NCBI GenBank assembly: GCA_001302725.1
Contig: LIZU01000105.1
Coordinates: forward strand, 1-11,423
Length of the DNA stretch: 11,423 bases
Direction of reading: 5' to 3'
Source of the DNA: a candidate division Zixibacteria bacterium DG_27
GTDB taxonomy: Bacteria; Zixibacteria; MSB-5A5; DG-27
Made by a program: the position numbers and the translations under genes. This document shows positions 1-6,932 of this stretch, piece after piece. Position 1 is the stretch's first letter. Every line of letters begins with the position of its first letter. Under the pieces are notes generated by a model. It was not told where the DNA came from. It ran no database searches and was given only the letters and a program-made list of their open reading frames with translations.

Positions 1-56
1 CTGACTGAGCTGGAGACTCCACTTAGCCCCCAAGAAGCTGCCCTGTCTGAATCCTC

Positions 57-1574
57 TCAGAAGCAAGACTGAGACTCGACCGCCACCGGTTCAGGGTTTC
101 TTTTGAGCCTCTGGTAGAGCTTTAGATATTCCCTTGCAGAGGCCTCCCAGGAGAAGTCCAGCGACATCCCGTAGCGCATCAGTTTTTCCCAGCGTTCTTT
201 GTTGCGGTAAGCCTCCAAAGCTCTGTTGACCGCCCCTAAAAGCGCCTCCGGGGAGTATTCCTCGAAGACGAAACCGCTGCCCAAACCACTTTCGGGGTCG
301 TAGTCTTCAATGCTGTCCGCCAATCCTCCGGTTTTTCTGACGATCGGGACGGTGCCGTATTTTAAGCTGTAAAGCTGATTCAAACCACAGGGCTCATACC
401 GTGAAGGCATCAGAAACATATCTGACCCGGCCTCGATGCGGTGAGCCAAAGCTTCATCAAAGCCCAATTTCAAACCGACCTTCCGGGGATATCTCCTTCT
501 CAAGCTGCGGAACAGTTTTTGATAGCGCTCTTCCCCGGTCCCCAGGACCACCATCTGCAGATCCAGCTTCATGAGCTCTTTGGAGCAGGCCTCAATCAGG
601 TCGAACCCTTTCTGGGAGGCCAGACGAGAGATGATCCCGATAAGCGGGAGCCTCTTTCTGGGGTTGGGGAGACCCATCTGTTTGCGCAGAGCTAGACGGT
701 TCTTTCTTTTTCCCTCAAGGTTATCCGCCCGGTACTTGAACGGGAGAAATCTGTCAATCTCGGGATTCCAGACCTTGTAGTCGATGCCGTTCATAATTCC
801 GTGGAGGTCAGACCGTCGCGCCCTCAGAAGCCCCTCCATCCCGCACCCGAACTCATTGGAGGAGCTTATCTCCTGAGCGTAGCGAGGGGATACGGTGGTG
901 ATCAGGTCGGCGAAGTATATCCCCGATTTGAGGTAGCTCGTCATGCCCCAATACTCCAGGCCGGCGGCGGGGTAGAAATAGTCGGCGGGGAGGTTCAGCT
1001 TCTTGGAAGTCTCGGAAGGGAAATTTCCCTGATAGGCGATGTTGTGAATGGTGAAAACCGTTTTAGTCTCTGAGAAGAAGGGATCTTGTGAGTAAACGCT
1101 TCTCAGGTACGCCGGTATCAGTCCCGTCTGCCAGTCGTTCAGGTGGAGGAGGTCAGGTTTCCAGCCCAGAGCCTTTAACGACTCCAGCACTCCTCTGCAG
1201 AAAAGCAGGAAACGCTCGTCGTTGTCGGGGAAATCCTGTCCGGTCTTTTTATCGACGTAGAGGTCATCCCGTCCAAAGTATTCCGGAGAGTCGACGAAAA
1301 GCCACTCCACCTCAGAATCGGGGAGCCTGCAGCCTTTCAGACTGAAGTCTTCGACCCCATTTCCGACAGGCACCCGCAAGTTTGGAAGGACAGTCTCAAT
1401 CCGGTAGGTATGTTCGTCGATGGAGGCATACTTGGGGGAAAACACCTTTACGTCTGCCCCCAAACTCGAAAGCGCCTTCGGTAAGGCGCCGGCGACGTCG
1501 GCTAACCCGCCGGTTTTGGCGAAAGGTACGGCCTCTGGAGAGACCACAGCTATTTTCATCCCTGGTGATTTCAA
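57..1574 (-). CDS. glgA: Glycogen synthase (ADP-glucose type, GT5 family)
   Basis: Cytoplasmic enzyme that extends alpha-1,4-glucan using a nucleotide-glucose donor, normally ADP-glucose. The 505-residue protein is close to the family's usual length (about 480-500). Motifs seen in order: KTGGLADV near residue 20 (donor-binding loop at the N-terminus of GT5 enzymes), HNIAYQG, TVSPRYAQEI, MNGIDYKVWNP at the domain junction, SRLASQKGFD at the start of the second Rossmann domain, and SRYEPCGLNQLYSLKYG followed by KTGGLADS, which carries the catalytic-region Glu and the C-terminal glycine loop. Two starts are possible. A TTG at 1574 has an AAGGGAG ribosome site (1585-1591 on the plus strand) 10 nt upstream. 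An ATG five codons later (1559) fits the usual family start better but has almost no Shine-Dalgarno; I keep the TTG. It lies about 85 nt downstream of galT on the same strand, probably in one transcript. No convincing terminator follows within the 56 nt left in the window. Confidence 0.95.
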   Translation of the reverse strand: MKSPGMKIAVVSPEAVPFAKTGGLADVAGALPKALSSLGADVKVFSPKYASIDEHTYRIETVLPNLRVPVGNGVEDFSLKGCRLPDSEVEWLFVDSPEYFGRDDLYVDKKTGQDFPDNDERFLLFCRGVLESLKALGWKPDLLHLNDWQTGLIPAYLRSVYSQDPFFSETKTVFTIHNIAYQGNFPSETSKKLNLPADYFYPAAGLEYWGMTSYLKSGIYFADLITTVSPRYAQEISSSNEFGCGMEGLLRARRSDLHGIMNGIDYKVWNPEIDRFLPFKYRADNLEGKRKNRLALRKQMGLPNPRKRLPLIGIISRLASQKGFDLIEACSKELMKLDLQMVVLGTGEERYQKLFRSLRRRYPRKVGLKLGFDEALAHRIEAGSDMFLMPSRYEPCGLNQLYSLKYGTVPIVRKTGGLADSIEDYDPESGLGSGFVFEEYSPEALLGAVNRALEAYRNKERWEKLMRYGMSLDFSWEASAREYLKLYQRLKRNPEPVAVESQSCF

Positions 1575-1658
1575 CTTATCTGCGCTCCCTTCTGATAAAC
1601 TGTGAACGCCCAGGATCTGGGAAGTACTTTATCTATCAGGACTCCGGTGGCATCTCAG

Positions 1659-2696
1659 TTAATGAACCAGCTCCGCCTGTTGCTCAGGCGCAGTGTTCTT
1701 GACATCCACTTCCCGGAGGTATCTTGTGGCCTCCTCCGGAGAAGTGGGGTTGATGTAGAAGCCCGTTCCCCACTCAAAACCGGCGACCTTCGTCAATTTC
1801 GGAATGATCTCGAAGTGCCAGTGATACTCCTTGTCGTATTCGCTGTCGACCGGAGAGACATGAATTATGTAATTATAGGGAGGTTCATTGAGAGATCTCG
1901 ACAATCGCATCAAGGTCTCTTTCAACAGGCTTGCCAACTTGAGGTCATCTTCCTCGGGAGTCTTCTCGAAGCTGGCATAATGTTTCTTGGGAAGTATCCA
2001 GGTCTCGAAGGGGAACCGTGGCGCAAAAGGTTCCAGGGCGATGAAGGCCTCGTTCTCCACCACCACCCTCTCTTTATCGCTCAACTCCTGACGGATGATG
2101 TCACAGAAGACACACCTCTCCTTGTAGTCGTAATACCTCTTCGCCCCCTCCAGCTCCTCAGACACCCTCTTGGGAACAATAGGGGTGGCAATAAGCTGGC
2201 TGTGGGCATGTTCCAAAGAGGCCCCGGCGGCTTCTCCCTTGTTTTTGAAGATCATGATGTAGTGGAAGCGGGGATCCTTCTTCAAATCCTTGTAGCGGAA
2301 GCGATAGGCTTCAATCACGCCGACGATCTCCGCCTCCGAGAGGTTGACCAGATCACGGTTGTGGTCGCTGGTCTCGATTATGACCTCGTGGGCACCAACT
2401 CCGTTCATCTTGTCGAACATACCGTGCCCCTCCCGATTAAGGTCCCCTTCGATCTTCAGGGCCGGATATTTGTTCGATATGATCCGCAGCGTCCATCCCG
2501 GAGTGTCAGGTTTGGATCCGTCCGGTCTCAGGGCCTTGATCTCCGGAGGGGTCATCGATTCGTTCCCAGGGCAGAAAGGACACAGCTTACTTTCCTTCTT
2601 CTTGGGTGTTTTCTCGAAGTCGCTGGGTCTTTTGCCTCTCTCGGTCGAGATGATGACCCATCTACCGATGATAGGGTCTTTGCGAAGTTCCGGCAT
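1659..2696 (-). CDS. galT: Galactose-1-phosphate uridylyltransferase family (HIT superfamily)
   Basis: Leloir-pathway enzyme that exchanges UMP between UDP-glucose and galactose 1-phosphate through a uridylyl-histidine intermediate. The start at 2696 gives 345 residues, near the family's length. A start seven codons upstream (2717) is open, but AGGAG at 2703-2707 sits 6 nt before the 2696 ATG and the family begins at MPELRKDPIIGRWVII. Visible motifs: C39-x-x-C42 (first half of the structural zinc site in many GalTs), H112 in the region of a further metal ligand, H163-A-H165-S-Q167 (the active-site H-x-H-x-Q, with H165 the expected nucleophile), a second CVFCDII Cys pair, and HWHFEIIPK near the C-terminus. 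Because it is paired with glgA, a nucleotidyltransferase acting on ADP-glucose or glucose 1-phosphate is possible; homologues with ADP-glucose phosphorylase activity exist, and the sequence alone does not settle substrate. It is the first gene of a galT-glgA unit. Confidence 0.9.
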   Translation of the reverse strand: MPELRKDPIIGRWVIISTERGKRPSDFEKTPKKKESKLCPFCPGNESMTPPEIKALRPDGSKPDTPGWTLRIISNKYPALKIEGDLNREGHGMFDKMNGVGAHEVIIETSDHNRDLVNLSEAEIVGVIEAYRFRYKDLKKDPRFHYIMIFKNKGEAAGASLEHAHSQLIATPIVPKRVSEELEGAKRYYDYKERCVFCDIIRQELSDKERVVVENEAFIALEPFAPRFPFETWILPKKHYASFEKTPEEDDLKLASLLKETLMRLSRSLNEPPYNYIIHVSPVDSEYDKEYHWHFEIIPKLTKVAGFEWGTGFYINPTSPEEATRYLREVDVKNTAPEQQAELVH

Positions 2697-3017
2697 TATC
2701 CTCTCCTGTGATGACATCTCATATATCGACAGCTGTTATCCGAGCTTGACCCAAGCCATCCACGGCCCCGCAAGCTTTTTGCGCGACAACGCTGACCAAT
2801 ATAGCCTCGCGCCCCTATTTGTCAAGCCCTAGGGGGTCAATACCTAATGATGAATGGTGAATCGTCAACCACTCAAAACCCTGGAGAGTCAATTCACTGC
2901 AGCTTCCGCCTCAGGTGGAACCAAGGGATCGACAGATCCAGAATCCGAATCTCATCCACTCCCAGAAACTCCGAGAAAGGAGTGGACTGGGGAACCAAGA
3001 GAGGTTTTGCAGGTTAT
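2697..3017. other. Divergent intergenic spacer between galT-glgA and the Fur-like regulator
   Basis: No protein I can support is encoded here. It holds the galT promoter (2798-2825) and an inverted repeat of CCACTCC (2956-2962) with GGAGTGG (2979-2985), separated by 16 nt and about 33 nt before the regulator start. That repeat could be a leader hairpin or a protein-binding site. I found no clear -35/-10 pair for the rightward genes, and no good match to a Fur or PerR box. An open frame continues upstream of 3018 to 2847 but lacks resemblance to the Fur family, so I treat it as non-coding. Confidence 0.5.
2798..2825 (-). promoter_or_regulatory. Sigma70-like promoter for galT-glgA
   Basis: Read on the minus strand, a perfect TTGACA (-35) lies at 2820-2825 and TATATT (-10, five of six matches) at 2798-2803, with 16 nt between them. 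The predicted start of transcription is near 2791, giving a leader of about 95 nt before the galT ATG. An inverted repeat, CCCCTA (2812-2817) and TAGGGG (2830-2835), straddles the -35 box and could be an operator. Activity is inferred from the sequence match alone. Confidence 0.6.
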
Positions 3018-3523
3018 ATGGGAATGATTACTATTACGAATAAGGAGTCCCGGTTGTCCCAAAACCGAAAATTCAGGATGACTCGCCGGCGCCAGGTCAT
3101 CCTGGAGGAGATCAACAAAGTCGATACCCACCCGACTGCCGACGAGGTTTACGAGATGGTTCGGCGGCGACTGCCACATGTCAGTCTGGGCACCGTTTAC
3201 CGCAACTTGCAGATTCTGTCCGAATGCAACATGATACAGAAACTGGACTTGGCCGGTGCTCAGAGGCGATTTGACGGCACCACTGCACTCGCTGTGGTCG
3301 TGTCGATGATGTGCCAATTGAAGCGGTGGTCAAAATCCAGACCACCTTCCAGAGTGCGAGCAACTATAAGATAACCGGGCACAAACTGGAGCTTCTGGGG
3401 TTATGTGCGCAGTGTAGGAAGGAGAAAAAAGATCCAACGAAAAGGTCCAGGGAGACGGCAGGAAGAAGAACTGACAATCTACCGCAAAAGAAAGAGCGTG
3501 AGTCTGCAAGCTCAGGAAGATGA
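3018..3523 (+). pseudogene. Fur/PerR-family metalloregulator, frameshifted (internal deletion)
   Basis: Fur-family repressor that would sense metal or peroxide and control the downstream rubrerythrin. The N-terminal winged helix is intact: RMTRRRQVIL, HPTADEVYEMV (residues 38-48) and SLGTVYRNLQIL (56-67, the recognition helix). In that frame the protein reaches RRFDG (to 3278) and then turns to nonsense ending at 3374. From about 3284 the family resumes in another frame: CTRCGRVDDVPIE, then KITGHKLELLGLCAQC, ending at 3523. Both zinc CxxC pairs therefore survive, but in two frames. Between FDG and the first CxxC the family usually has about nine residues including H-x-H; only 5 nt remain, so about 22 nt are missing along with those metal-binding histidines. 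The distal frame also runs on about 30 charged residues past the usual end. Start: ATG 3018 with GAGAGG 13 nt upstream, or ATG 3024. It could be a pseudogene or an assembly error. Confidence 0.85.
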
Positions 3524-3562
3524 ATCATAACACCAATCCGCTGGTGCGAGAGGAGAAACAGA

Positions 3563-4138
3563 ATGGGTAAACTGAAAGGAACGAAAACCGAGAGAAACCT
3601 GCTCACCGCTTTCGCCGGCGAGTCTCAGGCACGCAACCGCTACACCTACTTCGCCAGCAAAGCTAAAAAGGAAGAGTTCGAGCAGATAGCGGCTATCTTC
3701 CGTGAGACCGCTGATCAGGAGAAAGAGCACGCCGAGAGGCTCTTCAAGCTACTGGAGGGAGGCGAAGTTGAGGTTAAAGCTGCATTCCCGGCCGGGGTCA
3801 TCGGGACCACCGCGGATAACCTCAAGGCCGCTGCCGGCGGAGAAAACCACGAGTGGACCGATATGTATCCCTCCTTCGCCAGGGTTGCCCGGGAGGAGGG
3901 CTTCAAGGGGATCGCCAAGATATTCGAAGCCATCGCGGTGGCCGAAAAGCAACACGAGAAGCGTTACCTCGGCCTGCTGGCAAACGTTGAAGCCGGTACC
4001 GTGTTCAAGAAGGATAGGTCCGTAGTCTGGCGCTGTCTCAACTGCGGCTATCTGCACGAAGGTAAAGAGGCCCCGGAGGTCTGCCCCGCTTGTGATCATC
4101 CGCGAGCTTACTACGAGCTTCTGTGTGAAAACTGGTAA
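3563..4138 (+). CDS. rbr: Rubrerythrin (diiron peroxidase with C-terminal rubredoxin domain)
   Basis: Cytoplasmic NAD(P)H peroxidase of anaerobes: the diiron site reduces hydrogen peroxide to water and the rubredoxin-like iron passes electrons in. The 191 residues match the classical family length. Diiron ligands fall almost exactly where they do in Desulfovibrio rubrerythrin: E20, E53 with H56, E94, E97, and E128 with H131. The C-terminal FeS4 site is C158-x-x-C161 and C174-x-x-C177, in the contexts WRCLNCGY and CPACDHPRAYYEL. An AGGAGA site at 3551-3556 lies 6 nt before the ATG. The gene follows the broken Fur/PerR-like regulator by 39 nt, a common perR-rbr arrangement, so peroxide-responsive control was probably ancestral. 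Nothing unusual in the coding sequence. Confidence 0.97.
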   Translation: MGKLKGTKTERNLLTAFAGESQARNRYTYFASKAKKEEFEQIAAIFRETADQEKEHAERLFKLLEGGEVEVKAAFPAGVIGTTADNLKAAAGGENHEWTDMYPSFARVAREEGFKGIAKIFEAIAVAEKQHEKRYLGLLANVEAGTVFKKDRSVVWRCLNCGYLHEGKEAPEVCPACDHPRAYYELLCENW

Positions 4139-4146
4139 TCAGGGAA

Positions 4147-4175
4147 TTGACAATCACCCGATTGTGACTTACATT
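4147..4175 (+). promoter_or_regulatory. Promoter with operator-like inverted repeat before the 2-oxoacid oxidoreductase genes
   Basis: TTGACA (4147-4152), 17 nt, then TACATT (4170-4175, four of six to the -10 consensus). A perfect 6-bp inverted repeat, ACAATC (4150-4155) and GATTGT (4160-4165) with a 4-nt centre, overlaps the -35 box and spacer, the placement expected of a repressor site. The stem is A/T-rich and has no following T run, so it is a poor terminator for rbr. Transcription would begin near 4182 and leave a leader of about 108 nt, including a short AGAGG-agg-CCTCT hairpin at 4253-4265. Confidence 0.5.
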
Positions 4176-4289
4176 GAGATCTAAAGGCAACTGGTTCGAA
4201 TCACCAATCCTACAACCTGCACCGATTGCAACTGGGATAGAGTCAACTCTTGAGAGGAGGCCTCTACGACTCAGAAGTCAGAGGACGAT

Positions 4290-5867
4290 GTGAGAGACGG
4301 ATCCTTCAACATACTCATCGGTGGAGAGGCCGGTCAGGGACTGGCGACCATCGGGGACTTTCTCTCCAAGGCTTTTGGGCGCTGCGTTTACTCGCTGGTT
4401 ACAACTTCGGCTTATGAATCGCGAGTTCGCGGCGGTCACAGCACTGTGGCCCTGCGGGTGAGCGTTGAGGAGGTCGCCTCCCCGAACGAATCCTTCGATC
4501 TTTTAGTCGCACTGAATCCCGAATCTGTGAAGCTCCATCGGCAGGACCTCTCCGCTCAGGGGCTTATCATCCTGGATGAGGCCTTTGAGGTCGACGACGA
4601 GGCCTGTATTCGGGTTCCATTTAAAGAGCTGGCCAAAGGAAAGTTCTCAAACATCGCCGCCGTGGGAGTTGTCGGTTTCCTCCTCGGCCTTGAGGAGCAA
4701 GCACTCCTCAGGGTGCTCGAGGACTTCTTCAGCAGGAAGAATCCCCAGCTGGCCAGAGAGAACCAAGAGGCGTTGACGAAGGCTTTCCGTTGGGCTTCCG
4801 AACTGCCCCCCTCGTTCCATCGAACACTCCCCCCTATCTCCGATCCACCCTCGCGCTTGATTATCAATGGAAACCAGGCCATCGCACTGGGAGCGCTGTC
4901 TGCGGGGGTGAAGTTCTCTTCCTTTTATCCGATGAGTCCAGCCACCTCCATCCCTCTCGAACTGATCGACAAGGGGAAGCAGATGGGATTGATCGTGGAG
5001 CAGGCAGAAGATGAGATCGCCGCCGTCAACATGGCCATCGGCGCCTCCTTCGCCGGCGCCCCCAGCATGGTGGCCACCTCCGGCGGCGGGTTTGCGTTGA
5101 TGGTGGAGGCGGTGAGCCTGGCGGCGGCATCTGAAACCCCGTTGGTGATTGTGGTGGCACAGCGCCCCGGTCCGGCTACCGGACTGCCGACGCGCACCGA
5201 GCAGGCAGATCTGGAGTTCGTCCTCCACGCCGGCCACGGTGAGTTTCCCCGGGCCATCTTTGCTCCGGGGACTATCGAGGAGTGCTTTCATCTGACCCGC
5301 AAGGCCTTCGAGCTGGCGGAGCGATATCAGGGACCGATGTTCCTGTTAACGGATCAGTTCCTGGCCGACTCCTATCGTGCAGTGAAGCCCTTTGATCTGA
5401 AATCTATCTCCCCGGTTCAAGCCCCCAGCGAGGTCTCGGCGTTGTCAACCCCGTACCGCCGATATGCGGTCACCGACAGCGGGGTATCGCCCCGGCTCCT
5501 CCCCGGCAGAAGCGAGCACCTGGTCGTTGCGGACAGCCACGAGCATACCGAGAACGGCCATATCACCGAAGACCCCTCGGTGCGGAAGCTGATGGTGGAA
5601 AAGCGCTTGAGGAAGCTGAAGGCGATTCGGGCCGATGCCATTCCTCCGCAGACAGACGGAGATGTCAATCCAGAGCTGCTCTTGGTCTCTTGGGGCTCCA
5701 GCAAGGGGGCGGTGTCGGAGGCCGCCGCCCGGATGAGGTCAAAAGGGAGAGCTGTCGCGACGCTACATTTCTCCCAGGTGTGGCCGCTGGTGGAGGAGCA
5801 ATTCACAGAGGCTCTCAAGGAGGCCGGGGAAGTGGTCTGCGTGGAGGCAAACGCCAGGCAGGTTTGA
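4290..5867 (+). CDS. korA: 2-oxoacid:acceptor oxidoreductase, fused gamma-alpha subunit (KorA-like), C-terminus cut by frameshift
   Basis: Large subunit of a CoA-dependent oxidoreductase that decarboxylates a 2-oxoacid (2-oxoglutarate or a related acid) to an acyl-CoA and reduces ferredoxin. Residues 1-180 form the gamma domain, with GGEAGQG (11-17) and SRVRGGHS. From about residue 188 comes the alpha-subunit pyrimidine-binding domain: GNQAIALGALSAGV, FYPMSPATSIP, EQAEDEIAAVNMAIGASFAG, ATSGGGFALM, TEQADLEF and the LLTDQFLADS segment. The start is GTG 4290 with AGAGG 6 nt upstream; the overlapping ATG at 4288 is followed at once by TGA. The frame stops at 5867 just after VCVEANAR, where the family continues for roughly 35-40 residues. 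That remainder is present in the +2 frame to 5962, so the gene carries an out-of-frame deletion of about 10 nt. Whether the shortened protein works is unknown. Substrate is not fixed by sequence, so the symbol is provisional. Confidence 0.88.
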   Translation: MRDGSFNILIGGEAGQGLATIGDFLSKAFGRCVYSLVTTSAYESRVRGGHSTVALRVSVEEVASPNESFDLLVALNPESVKLHRQDLSAQGLIILDEAFEVDDEACIRVPFKELAKGKFSNIAAVGVVGFLLGLEEQALLRVLEDFFSRKNPQLARENQEALTKAFRWASELPPSFHRTLPPISDPPSRLIINGNQAIALGALSAGVKFSSFYPMSPATSIPLELIDKGKQMGLIVEQAEDEIAAVNMAIGASFAGAPSMVATSGGGFALMVEAVSLAAASETPLVIVVAQRPGPATGLPTRTEQADLEFVLHAGHGEFPRAIFAPGTIEECFHLTRKAFELAERYQGPMFLLTDQFLADSYRAVKPFDLKSISPVQAPSEVSALSTPYRRYAVTDSGVSPRLLPGRSEHLVVADSHEHTENGHITEDPSVRKLMVEKRLRKLKAIRADAIPPQTDGDVNPELLLVSWGSSKGAVSEAAARMRSKGRAVATLHFSQVWPLVEEQFTEALKEAGEVVCVEANARQV

Positions 5868-5962
5868 TTCACCGCCGGACTGGATTTGAGATAACCAAGA
5901 GAGTGCTTCGATACGACGGGCTGCCCCTGACCCCGGAGTCGATCCTGCGGGAGTTGAATTAG
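5861..5962 (+). pseudogene. Out-of-frame C-terminal remainder of the KorA-like subunit
   Basis: The 33 codons from 5861 to the TAG at 5960-5962 encode GLIHRRTGFEITKRV and then LRYDGLPLTPESILREL, the normal end of KorA-like alpha subunits. They are displaced from the main frame (position class 0 to class 2 modulo 3). In the family about six residues (x-G-Q-L/F-A-x) separate the Asn-x of the main frame from Leu-Ile here; only AGGCAGGT remains between them, so about 10 nt are missing. There is no start codon or ribosome site for independent translation. Confidence 0.8.
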
Positions 5963-5975
5963 GGCGAGGAGAAGG

Positions 5976-6827
5976 ATGGTAACAGTCGACGATTACGGAA
6001 CCTACCAGACCGCCTGGTGCCCCGGCTGTGGGAATTTCCCGATTCTCAAGGCCGTGAAACAGGCCCTGGTAGCCAGCGCACTCATGCCGCATCAGGTGCT
6101 GTTGGTCTCCGGCATCGGCCAGGCTGCCAAAGCCCCCCATTATATAAACGCCAACATCTTCAATGGCCTGCACGGTCGGGCCCTGCCGGTGGCCACCGGG
6201 TCTAAGCTCGCCAACCCCGAGCTCACCGTCGTGGTCGAGAGTGGAGATGGGTGTATCTATGCGGAGGGCGGGAATCATCTTTTAGCTGCTATCCGACGCA
6301 ACGTTGATTTGACGCTGTTGGTCCACAACAACCAGGTTTACGGTCTGACCAAGGGGCAGGCCAGCCCCACCTCAGAAGGGGACTTCGTCACTAAAGCGCA
6401 GCCGCGGGGGGTGACCTCCTATCCCTTCAATGCCGTCGCGGTTGCCGTAGCCATGCAGGCCGGTTTTGTCGCCCGCGGATTCTCCGGAATGATAGACCAC
6501 CTGCAGACTCTGATTCAGCAGGCTATCGCTCACCACGGCTTCTCGCTGGTCGATATCCTGCAACCCTGTGTTTCCTTCAACAAGATGAACACCTTCGCCT
6601 GGTACAAACAGCGATGTCAGGACTTGCCATCTGACTACGATCCCACCGACTTCGAAGCCGCCATGAAAGTGGCTCGAGAATGGGAAGAGCGGATTCCCGT
6701 GGGCCTCATCTACCGGAACGAAAGGACCGCCTTCGAGGATCGTTTTCCCGCTCTCGATCGGGGGCCATTGGTGGGGCAGGAGGTCGACCTCGAGAAGCTG
6801 AAAGAGACTATGGAGGAGTATCGATGA
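5976..6827 (+). CDS. korB: 2-oxoacid:acceptor oxidoreductase, beta subunit (TPP-binding, KorB-like)
   Basis: Thiamine-diphosphate-binding partner of the preceding subunit; together they oxidise a 2-oxoacid with CoA and pass electrons to ferredoxin. At 283 residues it has the usual length. The N-terminal WCPGCG (C15, C18) supplies two iron-sulfur ligands. HGRALPVATG (66-75) and SGDGCIYAEGGNH (89-101), followed by NNQVYGLTKGQ, form the TPP/Mg2+ motif. LQPCVSFNKMNTFAWY near C198 is the conserved C-terminal Cys region. The position that is Cys in many homologues (GIGCS) is Gln49 here, in GIGQAAK; I recall this variant in a KorB subfamily. An AGGAG site at 5967-5971 lies 4 nt before the ATG, 13 nt after the shifted end of korA, so the pair was evidently co-transcribed. 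The stop overlaps a possible ATG in an ATGA (6824-6827). Confidence 0.92.
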   Translation: MVTVDDYGTYQTAWCPGCGNFPILKAVKQALVASALMPHQVLLVSGIGQAAKAPHYINANIFNGLHGRALPVATGSKLANPELTVVVESGDGCIYAEGGNHLLAAIRRNVDLTLLVHNNQVYGLTKGQASPTSEGDFVTKAQPRGVTSYPFNAVAVAVAMQAGFVARGFSGMIDHLQTLIQQAIAHHGFSLVDILQPCVSFNKMNTFAWYKQRCQDLPSDYDPTDFEAAMKVAREWEERIPVGLIYRNERTAFEDRFPALDRGPLVGQEVDLEKLKETMEEYR

Positions 6828-6892
6828 CGAATCCTCGGTGCGGAGTTGCGCCTGAGGAATCAATTCGAGTAAGAGGATACAGTCAAAACTGA
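6824..6892 (+). CDS. Possible 22-residue ORF overlapping the end of korB
   Basis: An ATG at 6824 shares ATGA with the korB stop and opens 22 codons beginning MTNPRCGVAPEES, ending at TGA 6890-6892. GGAGGAG lies 5 nt before it, but those bases also encode Met-Glu-Glu of KorB. I recognise no family, signal or membrane segment. It could be a coupled small peptide, a remnant of a longer gene, or chance. The rest of this 105-nt spacer shows no clear promoter. Confidence 0.15.
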   Translation: MTNPRCGVAPEESIRVRGYSQN

Positions 6893-6932
6893 GAAGCTGC
6901 ACGATAGTTTGCGGCCAATACAGAGGTGAGTT

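Noticed and set aside
1609..1621. CCCAG-GAT-CTGGG hairpin between galT and glgA
   Set aside because: Only five base pairs, a tight loop and no T run; it is not a convincing terminator.
1602..2711. A 369-codon open frame on the plus strand running the full length of galT
   Set aside because: It lies antisense to a gene with clear catalytic motifs, shows no recognisable family, and long antisense frames are common in G+C-rich coding DNA.
2847..3017. N-terminal extension of the Fur-like frame upstream to 2847
   Set aside because: The extra 57 residues look unlike any Fur N-terminus, and a GAGAGG site supports a start at 3018.
4193..4205. GGTTCGAATCACC resembling a tRNA T-loop
   Set aside because: The flanking bases do not form a 5-bp T stem, and no acceptor, D or anticodon arms can be laid out in the preceding 70 nt.
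5856..5867. Programmed ribosomal frameshift in korA
   Set aside because: No slippery heptamer or downstream stem is evident, and residues normally present at the junction are missing, which a simple frameshift would not explain.
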